A stretch of DNA of 64,000 nt from an uncultured Shewanella sp. (GTDB lineage Bacteria > Pseudomonadota > Gammaproteobacteria > Enterobacterales > Shewanellaceae): assembly GCF_947495455.1 (NCBI RefSeq), contig NZ_CANLZC010000001.1:124001-188000 (forward strand), in the 5' to 3' direction. The position numbers and the translations under genes were made by a program. The notes beneath the pieces were generated by a model. That model saw nothing but the letters and a program-made list of their open reading frames with translations. It had not been told where the DNA came from and did no database searches. Below are positions 58,261-64,000 of this stretch, one piece after another (within the stretch, counting starts at the first letter, position 1; each line of letters opens with the position of its first letter).

Positions 58261-58527
58261 ATATACCCAAGTGACATGAAGATGCAGAATTCAGCTGGAA
58301 TAAAAAACGTTTTAGACAAGGCATTGAATAGAGAGCTTAGTCATTCTAAGCCGATGTTTAATAACGCAGTATAAAACGCTTTTTAACCAGCCTGTTAGGA
58401 ACCGCTCAAATGCCCGATTTCTACATTCCATCATTTCAGAAGGTATCAATATTCTCTCAATGATGCGCTTTGAACTCGAGCATTTGAGCGATTCTGAAAC
58501 TTGCATCTTCACGTCACTTGGGTATAT
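58261..58527. mobile_element. MITE-like element with 26-bp terminal inverted repeats
   Basis: The ends ATATACCCAAGTGACATGAA... and its complement (with one mismatch) at 58502-58527 form inverted repeats of 26 bases. The body has no real ORF. TA occurs next to CCC at each end, again fitting a TA-targeting system. It sits in the 546-base gap between the radical SAM gene and the divergent NAD-binding protein gene. Confidence 0.88.
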
Positions 58528-58613
58528 TTCATCTTCATTGTTTTTGCATAGTTGATATAACAGTAATGAAACACTATTTTTGAAGACATGAATAGGGAAT
58601 AAGGAAAGATTAT

Positions 58614-59723
58614 ATGCTTCAAAGGGTATTATTAACGGGGGCGTCAGGCTTTCTAGGCAATATCATTTTGGCTCGATTATTACTTGATGAGGCTTGCGAA
58701 ATAACATTGCTTTTACGCACTGGGAATACTAAAAATAGCGTTATTGATATGGCGTTGAAGTATTTACGGCATACGTCAGGTATAACAAAAGAACTGGATT
58801 TAGATCGTGTGCGTATTTTTACTTGTGATAGTCCTGGCGAACTTATTCCAAAAAGTTTTTATCACACTATGGGGCATTTCGATAGCATTATTCATGCTGC
58901 TGGGTGTGTGGATTATTTTGATGAGAATCAACTTAACATAGGGAATATTCAATATACAAAAAATATGCTCACTCTCGCTAATAAACTTGGAGTGAAACAC
59001 TTCATTTTTTTATCAACGGCTTTTTCCTCAGGTTATCGAGATGGAATGATTGCTGAGCAGATCCACAAGCCGCCATTTGATGATCCGACTTACTACACTT
59101 TTAGTAAACGCTCTGCTGAGGAGTTAGTACACAATAGTGGCCTTGCTTATTACATTTTGCGGCCATCCATTGTGATTGGACACAGTCAGACAGGTTATTA
59201 TGGCGGTAGACGATACGGTTTATATCAGCAATGGATGTTGATGGAAAAACTCTTTCATGATCATTATATTCCTCATTGGCATTATGTGGCTTCACAAGCG
59301 AAAGTACAGCTATTGCATTGTGATAGTTTTGAAGTCCAATTTTTTGCCGCGTTGAAACACCTTCCTGAAAAGACTTGCATGAATATTGTCTCAGACATTG
59401 AGCAAGCACCGTCTTATAGAGAAGTCACCGATCTGTGGTTTAAGTATGTGTTAAAGCCTGAATCTGTGACTTACTACAATCATTATGACGAGCTTGATTT
59501 AAATCAATTATCACGTAAACAGCGTATGCTACTCGGCCTTATTCGAAAAAATACTGATCTTGCGGCGAGAAAATGGCACTTTGAAACAAGCCATGCGCAA
59601 AAGTTAAAGCAGTCAGGCGTTAAGTTTGAAGAGGTTACTTTAAGCTCAATAAAGTGCTGCCAAGATGAGTTTGTTAAAAACTCAAAAAATATGCAGCACT
59701 ATAAAAAATCTTTCAATAATTGA
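58614..59723 (+). CDS. thioester-reductase-like NAD-binding protein
   Basis: The 369-residue extended SDR starts with LLTGASGFLGNIILARLL. It has IIHAAGCVDYFDENQ and the Tyr-Lys pair in YTFSKRSAEE, as in the male-sterility/thioester-reductase group that reduces fatty-acyl or carrier-bound thioesters. The C-terminal region (from residue about 230) is longer than in plain SDRs and carries no recognised domain. No carrier protein or adenylation gene lies near it, so the substrate is open. The ATG has GGAAAG upstream. Confidence 0.85.
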   Translation: MLQRVLLTGASGFLGNIILARLLLDEACEITLLLRTGNTKNSVIDMALKYLRHTSGITKELDLDRVRIFTCDSPGELIPKSFYHTMGHFDSIIHAAGCVDYFDENQLNIGNIQYTKNMLTLANKLGVKHFIFLSTAFSSGYRDGMIAEQIHKPPFDDPTYYTFSKRSAEELVHNSGLAYYILRPSIVIGHSQTGYYGGRRYGLYQQWMLMEKLFHDHYIPHWHYVASQAKVQLLHCDSFEVQFFAALKHLPEKTCMNIVSDIEQAPSYREVTDLWFKYVLKPESVTYYNHYDELDLNQLSRKQRMLLGLIRKNTDLAARKWHFETSHAQKLKQSGVKFEEVTLSSIKCCQDEFVKNSKNMQHYKKSFNN

Positions 59724-59752
59724 ATTTGAGCTAGGCACTGATTTTTATATGA

Positions 59753-60184
59753 TTATTTTGGAGTATAACGGTTGCTGTCGGTGATGATGTGATCCCATGA
59801 GAAACTTGAATTAGCGCGAGCTAAATTGGCAATAGCCTTTATGACGGGAATGCCCTTTTCAATTGAACAAGTGCCAGACCAAGAGGTGATGGCGCCATGT
59901 TTTGTCCAATTAACAGAGAATGAAACCACTTTGACATTATCATGGTCTTTTTTAGGGCGTGAGGTATTGCTCCAACCAATTAAAGGTGCTGGCTTTTCAG
60001 CAAACTGGTAAGGTATGTAGTGACCTGTTAACTGTCCTTCTTTACCGATTGTTGAAAAGGTTAAGGTTGATTGAGAATCGCTTATCCAATCGCCGATTAA
60101 ATTGTCACAATTTGGTTTAGCGGCATGAGTCAAAAATGACGATGTGGATAAGACTATGAATACTAAGTATGTTGTTTTTTTCAT
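59753..60184 (-). CDS. avidin-family secreted protein
   Basis: The 143-residue protein has a Sec leader (residues 1-22) and an avidin-like barrel. The signature is GDWISDSQSTLTF, then GQLTGHYI, VVSFSVNW and ITSWSGTC, which align in order with avidin (GKW, LTGTY, FTVNW, TGQC). Cys26 and Cys106 sit where avidin has its Cys4-Cys83 disulfide. Trp33, Tyr56, Trp93 and Trp102 are kept, but the position of avidin Trp97 (streptavidin Trp108) is Ala119, and the first biotin-binding Asn is Ser35. It may bind biotin weakly or bind something else. It is convergent with the gene before it. Shewanella denitrificans has a known avidin (shwanavidin). Confidence 0.75.
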   Translation of the reverse strand: MKKTTYLVFIVLSTSSFLTHAAKPNCDNLIGDWISDSQSTLTFSTIGKEGQLTGHYIPYQFAEKPAPLIGWSNTSRPKKDHDNVKVVSFSVNWTKHGAITSWSGTCSIEKGIPVIKAIANLARANSSFSWDHIITDSNRYTPK

Positions 60185-60387
60185 GACAACTCCCTGTTGT
60201 TTTCATTTTACATTCAATGTGCTTACTCAGGAACGGATTGTTCACTGTTGGATTTATTTTAGTACAATTTAACGTGATTGAGAGCGACGATGACCCGTTA
60301 GTCATAGGGTTTTGATTTTGAAGGTGAGTGATACTCTATCAATACTGATGAGCCAGCAGCAGTATGATAGTGAACATATTCATCCTG

Positions 60388-61278
60388 TTAAATACGATAT
60401 AGGTGCTCGGCATTATGTTGCCATATAGCTTGCCGCTCTAGATCACTGAGATGAGCCGTTGCCTCTAAAACGAGATCAAACCAGTCATCGTAGTGATGAA
60501 AAAGGCTGTCTACAGGAAAGTTTGAAGCAAATACCACACGCTGCCAACCAAAAATACTGATGGCATCTTGTACCATAGTTTGACTGATTGCTCTGTCCAT
60601 AGGATGGTTAAGCATAGCCAATCCCGACAGTTTTATGGCCGTATTATTATGACTCGCGAACTCGGTAAGGTAGTTTCGCCAATGATTCAAGCTCTCAGGA
60701 TCGCGCTTAATTGGCATGCCCATGTGATTCAAAATAATGCGTGTATTAGGATACTGGGCAGCAATAAGACTGGCTTGGGGTAATTGGTAGTCATAACATT
60801 GTAGATCAAAAGATAATTGGTATTGTTCTAATAATGAAAAGCCTTTGAGCCATTGCTCGTTTTGCATGAGTCCAGCTTGAGGACACATATTAAAGCGAGG
60901 ATCAGGGTGTTCATTAATGATTTGACGGATCCCACGAACATTTTGATATGCCTTGTGCTGAACAATGACATTTTCAATATTACTGGCACTGAGATCGGCA
61001 TAGAAAACAATGGCATTTGGCAGGCCCCATTGTTCACTTTGCTGTTGTAACCAAGCGGTTTCTTGTAGAGGATCTTGTGTTAACGCTTGAATATGAACAG
61101 ACTTGATGATGTTGGTTTTTGCTGTTGCTGCTTTAAAATCTGGTACCAGAAAATCGACGCACAAGTCACTGTAATCACCAATCCATATTTCTTTTGGTTT
61201 ATCAAGTAACCAAGGGTGATTATCTTGCTTTAAGTCCCATAAATGATGGTGGCAGTCAATGATATCATGTTTTTGCAT
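60388..61278 (-). CDS. amidohydrolase (COG3618, L-fuconolactonase-like)
   Basis: The 296-residue TIM-barrel protein has the metal-binding start IIDCHHHLWDL, IHIQAL-like strands, a second His in LNHMGMP, and the Asp in VFASNFPVD. These fit the amidohydrolase 2 family, whose members open lactones such as L-fucono-1,5-lactone. No sugar-acid genes are nearby, so the substrate is unknown. The start at 61278 follows a short gap. Confidence 0.9.
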   Translation of the reverse strand: MQKHDIIDCHHHLWDLKQDNHPWLLDKPKEIWIGDYSDLCVDFLVPDFKAATAKTNIIKSVHIQALTQDPLQETAWLQQQSEQWGLPNAIVFYADLSASNIENVIVQHKAYQNVRGIRQIINEHPDPRFNMCPQAGLMQNEQWLKGFSLLEQYQLSFDLQCYDYQLPQASLIAAQYPNTRIILNHMGMPIKRDPESLNHWRNYLTEFASHNNTAIKLSGLAMLNHPMDRAISQTMVQDAISIFGWQRVVFASNFPVDSLFHHYDDWFDLVLEATAHLSDLERQAIWQHNAEHLYRI

Positions 61279-61482
61279 ATTAATGAGTGAGATTAAATGA
61301 AGATTAATTTCAGTATAGTGGCTAGTTTGATATGTGTGGAAAGGAAAAAGGATTAATCATGATCCCATGTCATATGCTATTTGACATTTTTAGTAACAAC
61401 TTTATACGTAAATAATGGCTTATATTTTTACAACTTTTGTATATGATGAGGTAAATCAATTAATTGTGAGTGCGGGGGGAAC

Positions 61483-61677
61483 ATGAGTAGGGTGGATATT
61501 ATTTTATTGTTGATTATATCTTTCTCCGCTTATGGTGTGACAGATTTAGCTGAACATCTTGATACTGATATCATAGCCCATGATCATCTTTTACTTGGTT
61601 GTGATCATATTGACATGGCAAAAATGACGACCTTGTTTTCTTCCTTTTCTGGTGAAAAGGAAAAAGCTATTCACTAA
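61483..61677 (+). CDS. small secreted protein, 64 residues
   Basis: The ATG has a GGGGGGA ribosome site. Residues of about 5-20 look like a signal peptide (IILLLIISFSAYGV). The mature part is rich in Asp and His (EHLDTDIIAHDH and GCDHIDMAK), which could bind metal. No family is recognised and no other gene in the window resembles it, so it is a tentative call. Confidence 0.45.
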   Translation: MSRVDIILLLIISFSAYGVTDLAEHLDTDIIAHDHLLLGCDHIDMAKMTTLFSSFSGEKEKAIH

Positions 61678-61875
61678 TATGAAGTAATTTTTCAATAAAC
61701 TTTTTATTAAAAGTCAATGGGATAGTCCCACTATCTTTCCTGATGGTATTATCCCTCATTTTAATGATTTCTCTGACAAGCGTTTTTTAGCGTCTCTTTT
61801 TTTCGGCTTTACGCGGATTGACTGGACTCAATGATATAATGGATCTTGAAAAGTGACTTAAAGGAATGAAAGCGT

Positions 61876-62454
61876 ATGGAGCCAGTGTTGGCTTTAATAG
61901 AAAATGTGAAGCAATGCGATTTATGTACCGCTTCTCTACCTTTAGGCCCAAAGCCGATTATACAGCTGGCTTCAGGCGCTAAAATTTTAATTGCAGGCCA
62001 AGCACCAGGCAAGCAGGCACATGATAAGGGCGTTCCTTTTGATGATGTCAGTGGAGAGAGGTTACGAACTTGGTTGGGCGTGTCTAAGGTCGAATTTTAT
62101 GATGAAGGGCAATTTGCTATTTTACCTATGGGATTTTGTTATCCTGGAAGGGGAAAAACCGGCGACCTTCCGCCCTTGCCTGAATGCGCTGTAAAATGGC
62201 GAAAAAACTTATTGGAAGCCCTCAGTGATATCCAGTTAACGATAGTGTTAGGGCAATATGCATTGGCTTACCATTTACCTGAAGAAAGAGGAGGAGTGTC
62301 TCAAGCTGTCATGCATTGGAAACAATATTGGCCAAATATCATTCCATTACCTCACCCGAGTCCAAGAAATAATATTTGGCTTAAGCGTCACCCTTGGTTT
62401 GCAGAAGAAGTATTGCCAAGCTTGAAAGCAAGAGTGAGAGATATTTTAAGGTGA
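61876..62454 (+). CDS. uracil-DNA glycosylase superfamily protein
   Basis: The 192-residue protein has the superfamily motif GQAPGKQAHDKGVPFDD near residue 40 and PLPHPSPRNN near residue 157. A possible Fe-S cluster is suggested by CDLC near the start and a C...C pair 17 residues apart at MGFCYPG and LPECAVKW, like family 4 UDGs. It may remove uracil from DNA, or be a related DNA repair enzyme. Its end overlaps the convergent lipoprotein gene by 9 bases. Confidence 0.85.
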   Translation: MEPVLALIENVKQCDLCTASLPLGPKPIIQLASGAKILIAGQAPGKQAHDKGVPFDDVSGERLRTWLGVSKVEFYDEGQFAILPMGFCYPGRGKTGDLPPLPECAVKWRKNLLEALSDIQLTIVLGQYALAYHLPEERGGVSQAVMHWKQYWPNIIPLPHPSPRNNIWLKRHPWFAEEVLPSLKARVRDILR

Positions 62455-62925
62455 GCTATACCCGTGATTATTGCGTTTTTTTTCAGGTAATATTTCACTA
62501 ATGCGCCATTGGTTGCCGCTGAAGCGTAATTTAACGCTGCGATCATCAATCCAAGTTTGATTGTTCTTTATGCCATAAAGTTTAATGGTCACGACTTGGC
62601 TTTGTTCAAATTGGCTAAATATTTCTGGATTGGCTGTGGTCACTTCTATGGTGACATCGGTGAGTGATAAATTCAATAAGTGCCTTTGGGCGCTGGCCGG
62701 TATCGCGTAATGTTTGAGCAGTGATTGTAATGTTGGGCTGACATATTCTTGTGCTTGCTGGAGATCTTTTTGAATGTAAATGGCGTTAAAAAAAGCGAGA
62801 GCGACGGCTTCTGCTTCGGCTTGGGGCGAGGAAAAAAGAGAAAAACTTGATAATATTGATGAATCTTTAATATCACATGCGGTTAATAAATATAACATAG
62901 TAAAAGCAATTAAGGTGGTACGCAT
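62446..62925 (-). CDS. small lipoprotein, NTF2-like fold probable
   Basis: The 159-residue protein has a lipobox LLTAC after a short leader. The mature part (AEAVALAFFNAIYIQKDLQQAQEYVSPTLQSLL, then VEVTTANPEIFSQFEQSQVVTIKLYG) resembles DUF4878-type NTF2-like lipoproteins. It may sit in the envelope. The 462-base gap upstream should contain its promoter. Confidence 0.7.
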   Translation of the reverse strand: MRTTLIAFTMLYLLTACDIKDSSILSSFSLFSSPQAEAEAVALAFFNAIYIQKDLQQAQEYVSPTLQSLLKHYAIPASAQRHLLNLSLTDVTIEVTTANPEIFSQFEQSQVVTIKLYGIKNNQTWIDDRSVKLRFSGNQWRISEILPEKKRNNHGYSSP

Positions 62926-63130
62926 AACTTATCTGTTCAACTGAATTGTTATTATGCCAGTATGCTGCTTATTGGAATAATTATCAATAAACCATTCATT
63001 ATTAGTGTGTTATATTATTTTAAATCGTCATTATTTCATTTTTGCAGAATTGAATTATATCGGTAGATGATTTTTATCTATTGACAATACTCTGCAATTG
63101 AGGCATATCTATATGATCTTATCAAAAAGG

Positions 63131-63139
63131 TTATCCACA
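63131..63139 (+). promoter_or_regulatory. DnaA box 1 (perfect)
   Basis: TTATCCACA is an exact consensus DnaA box. It faces box 2 with five bases between. Confidence 0.75.
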
Positions 63140-63144
63140 AAATC

Positions 63145-63153
63145 TGTGGACAA
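63145..63153 (-). promoter_or_regulatory. DnaA box 2 (one mismatch)
   Basis: TGTGGACAA reads TTGTCCACA on the minus strand, one change from consensus. It forms an inverted pair with box 1. Confidence 0.65.
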
Positions 63154-63289
63154 GTATGTTGAAGACTTTTTTTATTGATTATAACTGATTAAATATAAAA
63201 GATTATTATAAGTTGGTTATTTTTTAACGCCTTGTTGTTTTCTCTAAATACGTCATATTTTTGTTTATTTTTTCCTTTCTTAAAATCAG

Positions 63290-63298
63290 TTATCCACA
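63290..63298 (+). promoter_or_regulatory. DnaA box 3 (perfect)
   Basis: A second exact TTATCCACA, about 150 bases from box 1 in the same AT-rich gap. The region also has GATTATT- and TTATT-rich stretches. It is not next to dnaA or mnmG, so it is not the main origin. Confidence 0.75.
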
Positions 63299-63304
63299 TC
63301 AAAA

Positions 63305-63371
63305 GCCTCTGTAGTATTTTAGTTTAGCTATCTATTTTAGCCTAAATAGATAGCTAAAATAGTACAGAGGC
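63305..63371 (-). terminator. large hairpin, probable pta terminator
   Basis: GCCTCTGTA pairs with TACAGAGGC, and TTTAGCTATCTATTT inside pairs with AAATAGATAGCTAAA. On the minus strand it is followed by TTTT, right after the pta stop codon. The 67-base length is unusual. Confidence 0.8.
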
Positions 63372-63387
63372 CCTGTGTTTATTCGCT

Positions 63388-64000
63388 TTATGTATTTTGT
63401 GAAGCTTGTATTGCAGTCAAAGCAATAGTGTAGACAATATCATCCACTAAGGCACCGCGAGATAAGTCATTAACAGGTTTTCTCATGCCTTGTAGCATTG
63501 GGCCAATACTGATGAGCTCGGCACTTCTTTGTACGGCTTTATAAGTGGTATTTCCTGTATTCAAGTCGGGGAAGACAAACACAGTGGCTTGACCTGCTAC
63601 TGGGCTATTTGGCGCTTTAGAGCGTGCGACGTTTGGCATTACTGCTGCGTCATATTGCAAAGGACCATCGATGACAAGCTCTGGGCGTTTTTCCTTGGCA
63701 ATACGCGTGGCTTCTCGTACTTTGTCCACATCATCACCTGTACCTGAGCGACCCGTTGAATAGCTGATCATGGCCACTTTAGGCTCGATACCAAAGGCTT
63801 TTGCTGAGTCGGCAGATTGAATGGCAATATCAGCCAGTTGCTCGGCATTAGGATCGGGATTAATGGCACAATCGCCATAAACTAAGACTTGATCGGGCAT
63901 TAGCATAAAGAAAATGGAAGACACTAAACTTGAACCCGGTGCGGTTTTGATAAGCTGTAGTGGTGGGCGAATGGTATGGGCTGTGGTATTCACTGCGCCA
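63388..64000 (-). CDS. pta: phosphate acetyltransferase, C-terminal part (cut by window edge)
   Basis: Pta turns acetyl-CoA and phosphate into acetyl-phosphate and CoA. The visible part runs from [10 protein letters not shown] at the window edge to the stop. It contains [72 protein letters not shown] and [20 protein letters not shown], which match the E. coli enzyme nearly block for block. The N-terminal part lies beyond position 64000. The GTG at 63993 is not a true start. Confidence 0.97.
   Translation of the reverse strand, partial: GAVNTTAHTIRPPLQLIKTAPGSSLVSSIFFMLMPDQVLVYGDCAINPDPNAEQLADIAIQSADSAKAFGIEPKVAMISYSTGRSGTGDDVDKVREATRIAKEKRPELVIDGPLQYDAAVMPNVARSKAPNSPVAGQATVFVFPDLNTGNTTYKAVQRSAELISIGPMLQGMRKPVNDLSRGALVDDIVYTIALTAIQASQNT

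Noticed and set aside
63081..63120. Plus-strand promoter for a small RNA in the pta gap
   Set aside because: TTGACA is present but the -10 match (CATATC) is weak, and the downstream hairpin is better explained as the pta terminator on the other strand.
63061..63300. Second replication origin
   Set aside because: DnaA boxes alone are not enough. No AT-rich 13-mers in a repeated array, no GATC cluster and no origin genes are adjacent; I keep only a DnaA-site call.

Overview
The window is chromosomal DNA from an AT-leaning gammaproteobacterium, most likely Shewanella or a close marine relative. This rests on gene order and protein likeness, not on a database search. The clues are a gltA gene divergent from an unbroken sdhCDAB-sucABCD run, tesA divergent from ybbA-ybbP, folX beside yfcH, a Pta with very high likeness to the enterobacterial enzyme, and short inverted-repeat elements of types I associate with Shewanella-like genomes.

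Layout. 1-2.2 kb: an RND efflux permease (cut by the window edge) and its lipoprotein adaptor, minus strand. 2.5-13.9 kb: the TCA-cycle block (citrate synthase; succinate dehydrogenase; 2-oxoglutarate dehydrogenase E1 and E2; succinyl-CoA synthetase). 13.9-18.1 kb: an inserted block with one 991-residue lipoprotein gene (cadherin-like plus beta-propeller repeats). It is bounded by direct repeats of the 3' end of sucD and its terminator; the distal copy is a headless sucD fragment that differs in its aligned coding part only by synonymous changes. 18.2-34.2 kb: a cupin, an SDR, a giant 1.9-kilo-residue Ig-repeat lipoprotein, an HSL-type esterase, a VanX-type dipeptidase, a VIT-type transporter, a DUF481 outer-membrane protein and the tesA/ybbAP locus. 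34.2-40 kb: a MITE-like element, yfcH-folX, an AI-2E family transporter, a methyltransferase and a glycerate kinase. 40-48.8 kb: a transporter-rich stretch with three tandem paralogous DHA2 MFS pumps, a TSUP permease, a Bcr/CflA MFS pump whose stop codon lies at the edge of a MITE, and a phytochelatin synthase-like protein. 48.9-50.7 kb: an old-yellow-enzyme reductase and a divergent TetR regulator with two palindromic operators between them. 50.8-55.6 kb: an arylsulfotransferase-like gene frameshifted at a G8 tract, two tandem alpha/beta-hydrolase paralogues that lack the catalytic serine, a GNAT acetyltransferase and a Nudix remnant. 56.1-64 kb: a B12-binding radical SAM protein, another MITE, a thioester-reductase-like NAD-binding protein, an avidin-family secreted protein, an amidohydrolase, a UDG-family protein, a small lipoprotein, an AT-rich gap with three DnaA boxes, and the C-terminal part of pta.

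The most notable points are the sucD 3'-end duplication around a single cargo gene, the avidin-like gene lacking one key biotin-contact tryptophan, the two serine-less hydrolases, the poly-G frameshift in the sulfotransferase, the giant Cys-hairpin Ig-repeat protein with a possible glycosidase-like C-terminus, the DnaA-box cluster, and three distinct MITE families. I saw no CRISPR array, tRNA, rRNA or intact insertion sequence.
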